This document shows, in pieces, positions 45,632 to 56,590 of a DNA stretch of 64,000 nt. Within the stretch, counting starts at the first letter, position 1; each line of letters begins with the position of its first letter. The DNA comes from Cycas panzhihuaensis (Eukaryota; Cycadophyta), in contig CM041465.1 of NCBI GenBank assembly GCA_023213395.1, forward strand, positions 39,253,741 to 39,317,740. Direction: 5' to 3'. The notes under the pieces were generated by a model, which saw only the letters and a list, made by a program, of their open reading frames with translations, searched no databases and was not told the DNA's origin. A program made the position numbers and the translations under genes.

Positions 45632-46315
45632 CCCTGCCTATTTGAGAGGGTTTTTTCAACAAGGGTTATCCTAGTTCAAGATAGATAGAGAAGTCAACAA
45701 TTGCAGAAGTCAAGTGGAGGCTAGACTGAGAGTCAAGTTTTTCTAAAAGGGCAGTTTTGAAGTTGATTGGAAAGAGCTGTACAACCTGTGTACGGAATGG
45801 TACAACTGTACGAACAGAAAAATTTAAGTGTCTTATATTGAGACAAAATTTTGCCATCAGATAGATCTTGACCTCCCCATCATTTTCTCCTTCTATGTCG
45901 AAGTCATCCGAATAAGTTTGAAGGGGGTTTCCACCAAATTTTCAATCGCGTGGGTTTTGAGGTATTTTTGCAAATTTCTCTCAAAATTTAAAAAAATTTT
46001 GGATCAAATCTGTTGGAAATTTTACACATTAGTATTAAAAAGACATTGTGACCAATCTTTGAGAATTTAGTGAAGTCTTTTTGAAGATATAAGCAAAATC
46101 ATAATTTGCCCTAGCCGTGCCCTTGTGTATTTCGAGCTAGTTTTTTCAAAATCTAGAGACTGTTTTGAAAAACTAACACCAGATTCAAGATCTCTGCTTC
46201 ATCCTCTTTCTTTTGAGGTATATTTTGTTCAGATCCATACAGGTTCATTTTCGTATGGAAATCTGTACAGGTGTATGGTCAGACTCTGTCATCTTAGTTT
46301 TTTCTCTTAGTCCAA

Positions 46316-46417
46316 ATGGCTTTTGCACTCATATCTCTGTCAGAACATGAAAAATTAACTGACTCAAATTATCATGTCTGGAAAATTAGGATAGAAGCCA
46401 TTGTGAGAGTTAAAAAT
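46316..46417 (+). pseudogene. Element I gag, first part
   Basis: ATG 46316 opens MAFALISLSEHEKLTDSNYH, then VWKIRIEAIVRVKN, matching the gag start of element A. Element J is inserted right after the RVKN codons at 46417. The next residues (AWNI...) are at 52004, so the split is clean and in frame. Confidence 0.92.
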
Positions 46418-46851
46418 TGTTGGGGTTAATAGTCATCACCCCTCTCCCACCTTCCAATCAGGAGTGTATACATCATCTTCATCAACTTACATATGTGGGT
46501 GTTCAACATGCGTAGGTAAGTATAAGGTAAGTTTAGTTAATTTGAGTTAAGTTTATATTATTTTATTGTTATTTGAATTTGAGGGGTTGAAGAGTTTTTC
46601 TCTTCTCCCAAATTATATAATTTGAGGAGTGTGCAACCCTTGTGTCTTTAGACACCACATTTATTGTGGACATTTATAATACTCTCTTCACAACATGGAT
46701 TGAATATACAAGTTATTGTGTTCATGCTACTATGCAACAATGGTGTATTGATGATTTGTGATTATCTCTTTTATGTTCTGTTCTATTTTTCATAAATTTT
46801 TTTCCTACATTTATTATCGAAGTTTGGTTTAACTCCATTTTATTTTCTTCA
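46418..46851 (+). repeat. Element J 5' LTR (434 bp)
   Basis: It begins TGTTGGGGTTAATAG and ends TTTTCTTCA. TTATATAATTTGAGG near 46612 is TATA-like. Near 46805-46825 it contains a decayed version of a primer-site sequence that is clear in the 3' copy. Confidence 0.95.
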
Positions 46852-46853
46852 TT

Positions 46854-46872
46854 TGGTATCAGAGTAGGTTTA
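46854..46872 (+). other. Element J primer-binding site
   Basis: TGGTATCAGAGTAGG lies two bases after the LTR end, initiator-methionine type. Confidence 0.85.
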
Positions 46873-47213
46873 TGATCCATTGTTGAAGTTTTTTGAAGAA
46901 GCAAGAAGATTTATTGTCATTTAAGACAGATTTACTCACAAGCAAGCAAATACCAGTTATATTTATCTTCTACAAGTTTTTCAACAGTTTCTTGCATTAT
47001 TTTTCATCAGATTTGATTATTCTTGAGTTATGTTTGTGAAATAACAAAGATATTTCAGATTTTTTTTTTCAGATTTATGCAGGTGTATAGTTGCAAACGA
47101 CAAATATCAAGTTTTATCACTCTACAAGAGGTTTTATCAACAAGTTTTATATATTTCTGTTAATATTTAACCATTTTTCAAGCATATTTCATCTTTTTAT
47201 CTAATACATTTTT

Positions 47214-47640
47214 AGATCTGCGCAGGATTTCAGCTATAAGCAATCTTTATTCAAAGTTCTCTTCAGATCTGTTGTATATCTTTCAGATCTGCATAATTTA
47301 TCATATATTTTCTCATTTTTTGGTATATTCTTTTCTATTTATCTTATATTTTTTCAGATCTGCGCAGGAGTTCAACTACAAGTAGTACTTATTCAGAGTT
47401 TTCTTCAGATATGCTATATATCTTTCAGATCTGTTCATTTTATCAAATATTTGATAATTGTTTGGTTTATTTTGTTAAGATCTATAATATTTACTCAAGT
47501 TTTCTACAGATCTGCAATATTTTTTCAGATCTGCTATATACTTTTTCAGATCTGATTATTTTTTCACCATTTTCTGGTTTAGTTGTTTCAGTCCTGTAAT
47601 ATTTTGTTTAGATCTATAATATTTATTTTAGATCTGTAAT
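47214..47640 (+). repeat. AGATCT palindrome cluster in leader of J
   Basis: Eleven AGATCT sites occur in about 430 bp; seven are the 8-bp palindrome CAGATCTG, usually preceded by TTT. The first part is also a ~141-bp tandem duplication (about 47214-47354 and 47355-47495, both starting AGATCTGCGCAGGA). It lies between primer site and coding region. Confidence 0.85.
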
Positions 47641-48218
47641 ATTTATTTCATACATGCAATATTTATTTAAGTTTTCTTTCATATATGTATATATTTTTAT
47701 ATATTTGACTATTTTTTTAAGTTCTTTTTTTAGATTTGCAAGTTTTAGGTGCATATTAAGCCCAATAAGCTTCTTGGAGAAGCATATATAATAGATCTCA
47801 TCTTTAGAAGTCTATTTTCTACTGCAAGTCTACAACAATTACTTACGAGGTTTTTCTTATTTATTTTTAGATTTAAACATATATTTTTTTGGTTTTCTGA
47901 TATATCTGCTCCAACATATTTGAAAGATTTCAGATACAAACATATATGCATTTTTTTGATATATTTTCATTAATATATTTAAATCTGTTCTTAGAACTTA
48001 AAACTTTGTAGATCCATGTGTTAGTAGCATTAGAAGCTTGAATCACTGGATTACTTTCAAAGAAGTTTAAACTTTGTAGATTTATTTAACATACCTTCTT
48101 CAATATTTAAAAGTTTTCTGGTTTCACTTGTGGCTCTTCCGCCACTCTTCAAGAACTTCTTATTCATTCACATTTCCATTATCCTTAAGTTGTTTCAATT
48201 TATGCAGAAATTTTTAGA

Positions 48219-48219
<1 letters not shown>

Positions 48220-48304
<85 letters not shown>
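48220..48304. repeat. (AT)n microsatellite, ~85 bp
   Basis: About 42 uninterrupted AT dinucleotides. An ORF across it is an artefact of the repeat. Confidence 0.98.
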
Positions 48305-48305
<1 letters not shown>

Positions 48306-48614
48306 TTCTTATATTATTGATTTATTTTCATCAATACATTTAAAAAGATCTGACATATATTTCAGGCAAGACTTCTTCAACTTGCTTTGCCAAAATACAT
48401 AAGAAATAAAAAAAAAGAATAATTAAGTCTGCCTTACATGCGTACATCTCCAATATCCGAAAATCCATCAATATTATTTTCTTCATATTATTGTATGGCT
48501 TCTCTGAGATATTATTTCAGATAAAAATTTGAGAAATGTTTAGAAACTGGCTAATCAAGATTTTTAGAGTTCTGTACACCTTGTAATACAAAAAGAAAAA
48601 AAAGAAAAAACAAC

Positions 48615-49474
48615 TCAGACTATATTCTCTTTCCTCTCTCTTTCAGATTCACTTGACTGGCGTTCAACAGTTTGTGCTATAAACTTTGTATAGTCAAGTG
48701 TCTCTTACAACTCATTAAATTGATTAACCTTTTCTTTTGCTTCAATCTTGGCAGATTCAATGCGTTTTTGAAGGTTCAGTATATCTTGTTGAGAAGCTTG
48801 CAATGCCTCCTCAGAAGCTTTCGATTATTATTTAAGTTTTTGCTCCAGTTTGTCTATTTGATTCTTCATTGCCTGTAACTGTGCAAACCTTGCATTATAT
48901 AGCATGCGATATTCAACAGCTTCCATACTTAACCTTTTAATTTCTTCCTCTTGTGCTTTGATAAGTTCTAAAGCATGCCGCTTTACCCTATCAAGTACTG
49001 TAGCAACACTTTGTGCAGCTACAACAACCTAGTTTCTTGCCTCTTTTGATGCTTCTGTTGCCAGCATGAGCTTGCTATAGGAATCAAATCAGACTCAGAG
49101 AAGAGGACTGAAGATAGAATAGGAGAAAGAAAAACTAGTGATTCATCTTCGAGTTTGAATCTCTGAGAGTGCAGACTCCAAAATCACTATTAGCTCTGCA
49201 TATTCTTTCCTCAGCTAATCGATCATCATCTTTTGGACCATCGTTCTAGTAAAAAAAAAAAAAAAAGGAAAAAAAAGAAACAGTTTTAAAAAAAGGGAAG
49301 GCCAAGTCAGATTCATTCCAAGCATACCGCTGCCGCCCTCTGTATTCATTCCATCTTTCTCAACTTTTCTAGCTTTTGTCTCCCTCCATCTGCAGCCCCT
49401 CTGTAAGTTCGGAAACGACAGATCAGTGACACCTCTGCAAGCTTACTAGGTCGTGGCTCCACGAACAGAGGCAT
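48615..49474 (-). pseudogene. Antisense three-exon coiled-coil gene fragment in J
   Basis: I do not recognise the protein. Exon 1 (49474-49328, 49 codons) starts MPLFVEPRPSKLAEVSLICR. A GTATGC donor and TTTTTTACTAG acceptor bound an 82-nt intron. Exon 2 (49245-49136) begins NDGPKDDDRLAEERICRANS. A 61-nt intron with a GTTTTT donor and TTCCTATAG acceptor leads to exon 3 (49074-48615), which has LATEASKEAR and KRHALELIKAQEEEIKRLS, a heptad-like helix, and ends near position 48617. The reading frame is kept across both introns. Five in-frame stops mark decay. It runs opposite to J. A CACGTG and TATA-like stretch lies upstream (49560-49650). It is most likely a host gene segment carried with its introns. 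Confidence 0.6.
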
Positions 49475-49499
49475 GTGACAGCGGTGCGGTGGCACCTCA

Positions 49500-50820
49500 T
49501 TAAAAAAAAAAAAAAAATTTTGAATACTTTTTTATATTTCATTTTATAAAGTTAAAAAATTTATTTATATTATATAAAGTTTGAATTCTAAGTTTTAAAG
49601 TATTAGTCTCCCCTTGATCTTTAGCCCCCAATCACCTCTTATCTCACGTGACCGTATCCTATCATTAAGGGGGCCAACAAGCTTTTATAACATTTTTTTC
49701 CTTTCATTTATTTTAATTTTCTCATCTCACATCGGATAACTGGCAAATTTTTGCCGTAACTTCTCACTAAGTCATTGGTTTCTGATGAAACTTGTCCCAT
49801 TGCGTTCAAAATTTTTTGAACTTCAATTTTGACTAGTCATATAACCAACTTGGAGCTGATTTAACTAGGTTTTAATCAGTTCAAAGTTATGCATTGATTT
49901 TTAGAGCATTTGAAAGTTATTTTCACAAAAAACTTTTTCATTAGATTATATCTTATCACTAGAAGATTATTTTCTACCCAGATATGTTCTTCCATCATCT
50001 ACTATCAATAAAATTCATTATCATCTATTTATTTTATCTTTTGAGATTTATTTTAATCATTATTTTAATCACTGAAAGTGAGACTTTAGTGTTTTTTAGC
50101 ACTTTTTAAACTTTTTACTATAAAAGTACTTGTTGCTAATTGTATTATAACTCTTCTGTTTTATATCAGAAATCAGTTTCATTAGTTTCGTTGGGAAACT
50201 GACTCATTCCTCTTCGGACTGACACTATTTTTTATAAGTTTTAAAGTGTTTTTACTGATTTTCAAAACCATCAAAATTGAGGTACTTAATAGCTTCAAAT
50301 TTGTCATTATTACACAATTTGTATATATTATTTATCAAAATTTCAATTGAAAAGTATATTTAGTAGCCTTATAAACTATAATTGATCATTTTACAACATT
50401 CTATAAGTATTTTATTAGCATTTTTATAATATTTTGAGTCATATGCTCATGTTAGGCCTCAAAATGAGAACTGTAGCTTTAGTTCATCAAAATTTGACTT
50501 GTAGGAACCCGTTTTCAAAATGGTCAGTTTCATTGAATAGTTCTTTCGTTGATCTTTATACTGGTAAAGTTTCACGGTATTCTGACATTGTTTAGTACAA
50601 CTTTGAAGCTGTTAAATTTAAACATTTAGGTATATCTTAATAGGTTTATTTTCTAACCTTTTTAAAATTTGCTTATAGACTCATTATATTTTAAACTTTA
50701 TCTGAACTTATATCTTATAAGTTTGTCATATTTGTTGATTTATTGAGTTCTTTGACTTAGTAAAAGCATATTCTTTTTATGTACTAAAGTTTTCTAAAAA
50801 ATAACATTTAATCTTAATAA
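49500..50820. other. AT-rich part of J with no gene seen
   Basis: I see no domain on either strand. It is T-rich with short A and T runs. The part next to 49500 could hold the promoter of the antisense gene. Confidence 0.6.
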
Positions 50821-50829
50821 AGTACAATT

Positions 50830-51564
50830 TTATATATTTGATGGTCATAAATTTTCACTATGGCATAAGACTATGGAAAATTATTTTATTACACATGATC
50901 TTTGAAACTACTTATAGGATGAATATGATGTTAGCATTAAAGAAAATATTAAAAAAGACAATGAAGCTCTAGTTTTAATATTTTGCACTATAAATGATGA
51001 TGTTTTTTCTAAAGTTTGTGAATTAACAACTTTTAAATCCATATGAGATGTTCTAATTTTTACTTATAGGGGAGATACCCTCAATGTATTTGATGTTGAT
51101 TTTGTTTAGCATGTGAGATAGGTACCAGAACAAGTGGATTGTAATGACAAAGTCAAGGAAGATTCAGATCAAATGTATGATCAACTTGTTGTACAAGAAT
51201 CTGATCCTCCATTTGAAGGGGAGAATGAATCTTATGATATGACAATGAATAAATATGATGATATGACAGTTGCTCATAGCATAAAGACTAAAAAAGACAA
51301 AGTTAAAATTCCAGAAGTTAAAGTCAAAATTGTAGCTATCCATCTTTATACAAATCAAGCTTCGTTTACTTACAGATTTTTTACAGCTACATTCACTTAT
51401 AGATTTTTTGCACCACTTCATGATAGAAGGACACATGTTACTAAAAGGTTGAAGCAAGTCAATAAAGATCAAGTTAAGAGACATAATTTTATTTTATTTT
51501 TTAAGTACAAATTTCATAAGTTTAAAGAGAAGACATTGTTTGTGATGACCATTAAAGGGGAGAA
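50830..51564 (+). pseudogene. Gag-like remnant of J
   Basis: The N-terminal Copia-gag pattern is visible: FDGHKFSLWHKTMENYFITH, then a stop within the YLxDEYDV segment, then IFCTINDDVFSKVCELTTFK. An ORF at 51134-51610 follows, acidic then lysine-rich, ending in the 3' LTR. It lacks a zinc knuckle, protease and RT. The related segment in element H (61930-62210) has a similar beginning, suggesting both non-autonomous elements kept a gag-derived part. AAAGGGGAGAA at 51554-51564 is the polypurine primer. Confidence 0.6.
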
Positions 51565-51998
51565 TGTTGGGGTTAATAGTCATCACCCCTCTCCCACTTT
51601 CCAACCATGAGTGAACACTTTATCTTCATCAATTTACACATGTGGGTGTTCAATATGTATAGGTAAGTATAAGGTAAGTTTAGTTAATTTGAGTTAAGTT
51701 TATATTATTTTATTGTTATTTGAATTTTAGGGGTTGAAGAATTTCTCTCCTCCCCCAAATTATATAATTTGAGGGGTGTACAACCCTGGTGTCTTTAGAC
51801 ACCACCTTCATTGTGGATATTTGTAATACTCTCTTCACAATATGGATTGAATATACAAGTTATTGTGTTCATGCTACTATGCAACAATGATGTATTGATG
51901 ATTTATGATTATCTCTTTCATGTTCTGTCCTATTCTCCATGATTTTTTTTCCTACATTTGGTATCAGAGCTTGGTTTAACTCCATTTTATTTTCTTTA
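51565..51998 (+). repeat. Element J 3' LTR (434 bp)
   Basis: It starts TGTTGGGGTTAATAG; the last two bases are TA where the 5' copy has CA. Inside, at 51956-51974, it preserves TTTGGTATCAGAGCTTGG, a complete primer-site-like motif. Confidence 0.95.
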
Positions 51999-52003
51999 AA
52001 AAT

Positions 52004-52520
52004 GCTTGGAATATTACAAATAGAAGTGAAAGTTATCCAAATGATTTAGATGCTAAACTAGCAAGTTGGGAAGAAAGAAATAATATAAGAATGTTCACCC
52101 TGAAAATGTCAATCTCTCACTTGATCTTGGTTTATGTTGAAAAATTAAATACTTCTTCTGCTATCTAGAAATGCTTTGAAAACTTGTATGGGCAAAAGAA
52201 CAAAGCTAGAATAATTGCACTATACAAATAGTGATCAGATCGATAAAATGATACTTGATGAATTAACAGGTCCGCTGTTAAGACAGGAATAAAGAAACAA
52301 GAGATACGAAGACTCTTTAGAATTGGAGGATGTATTTGTGTCTAGATTGAATCTAGGACCACGTGGTAAGAACCAAACTCGTGGATGAGGCTCTACACTA
52401 GAGTTTAGAGGACGTGGACGCTGGCAAGAATCCAGAGGATGTGGAAGGAGTAGAGATACTAGAATTTGTTTCAATTATAGAAAACCAGATACATTTTCAG
52501 TAGTTGCAGGATTTTTGACA
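52004..52520 (+). pseudogene. Element I gag, remainder
   Basis: It resumes at AWNITNRSESYPNDL and continues with LASWEERNNIRMFTLKMSIS. Compared with A, about 60 codons are missing near 52225. Then MILDELTGPLLRQE, RYEDSLELEDVFVSRLNLG and an RG-rich tail. The zinc knuckle near 52465 is degraded (CFNYRKPDTFS). Stops are present in several places. Confidence 0.85.
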
Positions 52521-52599
52521 TTTGCTGTTACTGCGGGTAGACCGGGCATTATCCATATCAATGCCCACAACGAAGAAGTGAGATCCAGAAAGGGAAACA

Positions 52600-53215
52600 T
52601 CTCGTCAGAGGATATAATAAAGAAAAACAAAGGAAGAAGAAGAAGATACTGCATTCATTGTTGCCTTGACCACCAACCTAAAGGACAATGACATATGGTA
52701 TGTTGATTCGGGAGCTTCGAGACACATGACCAACTGTGATTACTAGTTTAAGACTCTTAAACCATATGATTTCGACAAGTCAGTTGAACTATGGGATAAA
52801 TACCCACTTGATATAAAAGGGGTTGGAACCATTGCCATCAATTGGAAATGTTTTGTTAGTTCTTGGACTAAAAATGAATCTTCTTTCTATTTCACAACTT
52901 AGTAAAAGGGGACTGAGAACAATTTTCGATGAAGACAGATATTGTTACATTTTAGATATGAAAAATGTAGGAGAAATCATTGCAAAAGGCATAAGGTGTA
53001 ATGATCTGTACAAACTCTTGTCAAATCCTATACTTCCTAAAATGGAAGAAAAGACTTGTTCTGCTGTCATAACTAGTAATAAAATTTGGAATTTGAAATA
53101 TGAACATATTCCAATTGAGACATTAAAGTTAATGGAAAAATCAGGAATAGTAAAAGGGTTGCCTCATATCTCCTCTAATAACTTTGTTTGCAAAGGTTGT
53201 TAATTCGACAAACAA
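52600..53215 (+). pseudogene. Element I protease and GAG-pre-integrase
   Basis: IWYVDSGASRHMTNCDY near 52694-52745 is an intact DSGA protease site. LDIKGVGTI-type text (DIKGVGTIAIN) follows near 52815. A frame change near 52850 leads to LGLKMNLLSISQLSKRGLRT and the GAG-pre-integrase block with NNFVCKGC before a TAA at 53202-53204. Confidence 0.88.
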
Positions 53216-54270
53216 CATTAGCATCCCTTCAAAGAAAGCACTTGGAGAGTTCAATCAAAGATGGAGTTGATTCATACAGATCTTTGTGGTCCCATCACAC
53301 CACTCTCTATAAATGGATGCAGGTATTTTTTAACCTTTATTGATGATTTTACTCGAAATGTGTGGGTATACTTCCTCCATAATAAATCAGAAGTTTTTGA
53401 AACATTCAAAGAATTTAAAGCAGAAGCAGAAATGGAGTTAGGAATAAAAATTAAGTGCATTAGATCAGATGGAGGAGGTGAATACATATCAAAGGAATTC
53501 TTGAACTACTGAAAAATAAGAGGAATTCATAGACATGTCATAACTCCATATATACCACAGTCAAACAATGTTGCAGAAAGGAAGAACATGACCTTAATGG
53601 AGATGGCAAGAAGTATAGTCTACGAAAAAAATGTACCAAAATATTATTGGGCTAAAGTAGTAAGTACTTCCTACTACCTGATAAACTAAAGTCCAATGAA
53701 AGCTTTGAAGGACATCACCCCAGATGAAGCCTAGACAGGTAGAAAGTCTAATATAAGTTCACTTAAAGTCTTTAACAGCCAAGCCTTTGTTCACATATCT
53801 AACAAAAAAAGATCTAAAATGGATGCAAAAATTATAGAATGTATTATGATAGGCTATAGAAAAAACTCAAAGGCCTACAAATGCATAGATTTTAAATTCA
53901 ATAAGATCTATGTAAGTAGAGATGCGGTCTTCAATGAAGAATACAGTTCAAATGAAACTACACAAGTTAGAATAATAGAAGAAAGTGAGAAAGAGGCAGA
54001 ACAAGAAGCTATATCTAAAATCACTTTAGAAGAAGTATCATATGCAAGATCATCGCCTACCTCATTAACAATCCAAAATGAAATGACAGATGAAACTGAA
54101 TCAGTTATGGAATAGCCAGAGGAAAGGATAGACGTTGAAGAGAGCATACAGAAACAAAAAAAACTGCCTAACTGCTACATCAAAGCAATTGAGGAAGGAA
54201 AAGGGAATGTGACTAAACATAGAACAAGAAGTCAAAACCAAAAGGCTTTAGTAAGCAAAGTCAAACCTCA
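53216..54270 (+). pseudogene. Element I integrase
   Basis: MELIHTDLCGPITPLSINGC (53261), FLTFIDDFTRNVWVYFLHNK and CIRSDGGGEYISKEFLNY give the first two catalytic aspartates; a TGA follows, then TPYIPQSNNVAERKN with the glutamate. A stop in the SPMKALKD segment (TAA near 53687) and another in the EAWTG-type segment follow. The C-terminal part (53819-54115) is open and ends in an acidic tail. Confidence 0.9.
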
Positions 54271-55135
54271 AACTTTCTAAGAAGTGAAAGATTATCATGT
54301 ATGGAAGACAACCATGGACAATGAAATGAATTCAATTAAGAAGAATCAGATATGGGAATTAGTAGAATTACGTGCCAACAAATCGGTTGTCAGCTGCAAA
54401 TGGGTCTATAAAATCAAAGAAGGAACGGATGGAAAAATAGAGAAATATAAAGCAAGACTAGTTGTAAAAAGGTACACTCAAACAATTGGAATAGATTTCG
54501 ATGAAACCTTCTCCCCTGTGGCTAAAATGGACACTGTAAGGACAGTAATTGCACTAGTTACTTCACAGAGTTGAAAAATCTCTCAGCTAGATGTCAAAAG
54601 TTCCTTCTTGAATGGAGAATTAAGAGAAGAGGTTTACATGAAATAACCTAAAGGATATATAGAAAAGGGACAGGAGAATTTGGTATGCAGCCTAAAAAAG
54701 ACACTGTATGGACTAAGGCAAGTACCTCGAGCCTGGTACACAAAGTTAGATCACTACTTAGGTGAGAATAATTTCAAAAGATGTGAATCAGACCCCAGCT
54801 TGTACATAAGGAAAAAGGAGGACAAACTCACAATAATTGTTGTTTATGTCGATGATATGCTTCTCACTAGAAATGATGAAAAAGACACTAAAAACATAAA
54901 AGAACAACTTAAGCAAGAGTTTGAAATGACAGGCTTGGGCCTCTTAAATTACTATCTGGGGTTAGAAATAGATCAAAAATCAGATTACATAACCTTATCT
55001 CAGCGAAAATACATTAAAGATCTATTAGCCAGGTTTTGGATGGGAAATTACAATTCCTGTGCCACACCCATAGAAATGAGCTGTGAATTAATGGCAGATG
55101 ACGTGGAAGAGGCAGTAGACATCACTTTATAGAGA
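54271..55135 (+). pseudogene. Element I reverse transcriptase
   Basis: Two large open parts. The first (54284-54574) has [20 protein letters not shown] and [17 protein letters not shown], closed by a TGA for tryptophan. The second (54680-55132) has YGLRQVPRAWYTKLDHYLG, the catalytic box IVVYVDDMLLTRN and LGLLNYYLGLEIDQKS, then a TAG near 55130. The catalytic YVDD is intact. A TAA near 54645 (in the MKQPKGY-type segment) adds a further break. Confidence 0.93.
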
Positions 55136-55801
55136 CAAATGATTGGAAGTCTAATCTATCTAACAACTAGTAGGCCTGATATATCTCATTCAGTAGGATT
55201 TGTGTCAAGATATATGCAGAATCTTAAACTAAGACACTGGAAGACTGCAAAGAGAATTTTAAGATACTTGAAAAGAACAATAAACCTGAAACTAGTATAT
55301 CCAAAAAGAGGATTAATTAAGCTGTTAGGATATTGCGACTCTGACTAGGTAGAAGATAAGGAACAAAGGAAGTCTACTAGTGGATATTGCTTCTTTCTGG
55401 GTTCCTCAATAATTTCATTGTGCAGTAAAAAGTAAGCTACTGTTGCATTATCTTCCACTAAAGCAGAATACAAAGCAGCTGTGATAGTGACATGCGAAGG
55501 TATCTGGTTGAGACAGCTCCTGATCGATCTCAAACAACAACATAATGAAGCAATTACTCTAAAATGTGATAATTAGAGTGCCATCAAGTTGACCAAAAAT
55601 TTAGTCTTTCATGCAAGAACTAAGCATATAGAAGTTCATCATCATTTCATAAGAGAAAAAGTCCACAACAAGGAAATTGACCTAGAATATTATACATTTT
55701 CTGAACAAATTGTAAATCTTCTAACAAAATCTCTTAGAAGAGAAAGATTTTAATATCTAAGAAACAAATTAGGCTTGTTAGAGATAAAACATTAAGAGAG
55801 G
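55136..55801 (+). pseudogene. Element I RNase H and polypurine tract
   Basis: MIGSLIYLTTSRPDISHSVG starts the connection. LKLLGYCDSDxVEDKEQRKS has a TAG for tryptophan. Then SGYCFFLGSSIISL, VALSSTKAEYKAA-type text and ARTKHIEVHHHFIREKV, the conserved end. ATTAAGAGAGG at 55791-55801 is the polypurine primer directly before the 3' LTR. Confidence 0.9.
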
Positions 55802-56014
55802 TGTTGAAATATAATGTTTTATCTAGGTAAAGAGGGGTCATGTTGAGATAACCCTCAAATGTAACTTAAATTTAAGATTGTGACACTTGGCTGTCATATA
55901 TTGATTGGTTATATTTCAGTTTGCAATGATCATCTTGTGATGTATATTTAAAGGAGACTAGATCTCCATGGAATGTAAGTTCTTTCTGCATCATCTAAAT
56001 TGAGATTGCCAACA
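55802..56014 (+). repeat. Element I 3' LTR (213 bp)
   Basis: It starts TGTTGAAATATAATG, ends GATTGCCAACA, and is followed by GCCTC, the second target-duplication copy. Confidence 0.97.
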
Positions 56015-56019
56015 GCCTC

Positions 56020-56590
56020 CAAGGTCTTTTGGGATAAAGTTGTTCACATAGTTATGTACTTACTAAATAGGAGTCCTATGAAGGTAGTTCAAAATGTAAT
56101 TTAAGAGGAAGCTTGGACTCATAGGAAGCTCTTTGATAGCCATCTTCATATTTTTGGATGCACCACATACATACATATGCTTGATGAGAAAAGATATAAG
56201 CTAGATGATAAAAGTCATAAATGTATTTTTAGTAGGTATAATGAGCAATCCAAAGTGTATAAGCTTTAGGATCTTGTAGGGCAGAAGATTGCAGTCAACA
56301 AGGATGTTTTGTTTAATGAGTATGATGAGATCATTATACCCATTAAAAATGTTAAGGATAAAGAAAAGGTTGAGATAGAGACAAATATTGAGGTACTGAG
56401 TGAAAAAAGAAAGTGATGAACTTGCTTCTTCCTCTTTTATTCTTCCCTGATAACAAATTGCTTGAATGATATCTATAAACCTTTAAGGGTTCAAAGGTTG
56501 ATAATATTAATCTTGATGAAGGCATTAAAACTAGAAGTAAGGTTAGTTATGCATTAATGTCTAGTGGGTTGAGCATTGATGAATCCATTT
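56020..56590 (+). pseudogene. Element D integrase, C-terminal part
   Basis: KVFWDKVVHIVMYLLNRSPM near 56021 continues from 45400. HLHIFGCTTYIHMLDEKRYK and LVGQKIAVNKDVLFNEYDE follow, aligned with C (27280-27480). A lysine/glutamate-rich linker leads towards RT. Several stops occur. Confidence 0.85.

Larger units (their letters stand above)
46418..51998 (+). mobile_element. Pol-less LTR element J, inserted in I
   Basis: Paired 434-bp LTRs (46418-46851, 51565-51998) and target duplication AAAAT (46413-46417, 51999-52003). A primer site lies two bases after the 5' LTR, and AAAGGGGAGAA stands before the 3' LTR. Inside are an AGATCT-rich leader (46900-47700), a long TA microsatellite, an antisense spliced ORF (48615-49474), AT-rich sequence, and a gag-like remnant (50830-51540). 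No protease, integrase or RT is present, so J is non-autonomous or has lost pol. It is the youngest layer of a three-level nest. Confidence 0.95.
45401..56014 (+). mobile_element. Copia element I, inserted in D and split by J
   Basis: LTRs 45401-45613 and 55802-56014 (213 bp each, roughly 8% different by eye, mostly transitions). Perfect target duplication GCCTC (45396-45400 and 56015-56019). Order is gag, protease, integrase, RT, RNase H. Removing element J (46418-51998 plus one TSD copy) leaves about 5.0 kb. Gag and LTR starts are related to element A. Many stops make it inactive. It is younger than D but older than J. Confidence 0.97.

Noticed and set aside
48130-48402. 90-codon ORF with long isoleucine/tyrosine repeat
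   Set aside because: It is a translation of the (AT)n microsatellite.
49328-49474. Possible match of MPLF start to the nuclear-pore anchor protein N-terminus
   Set aside because: Only the first few residues agree; the following sequence does not, so no name was given.
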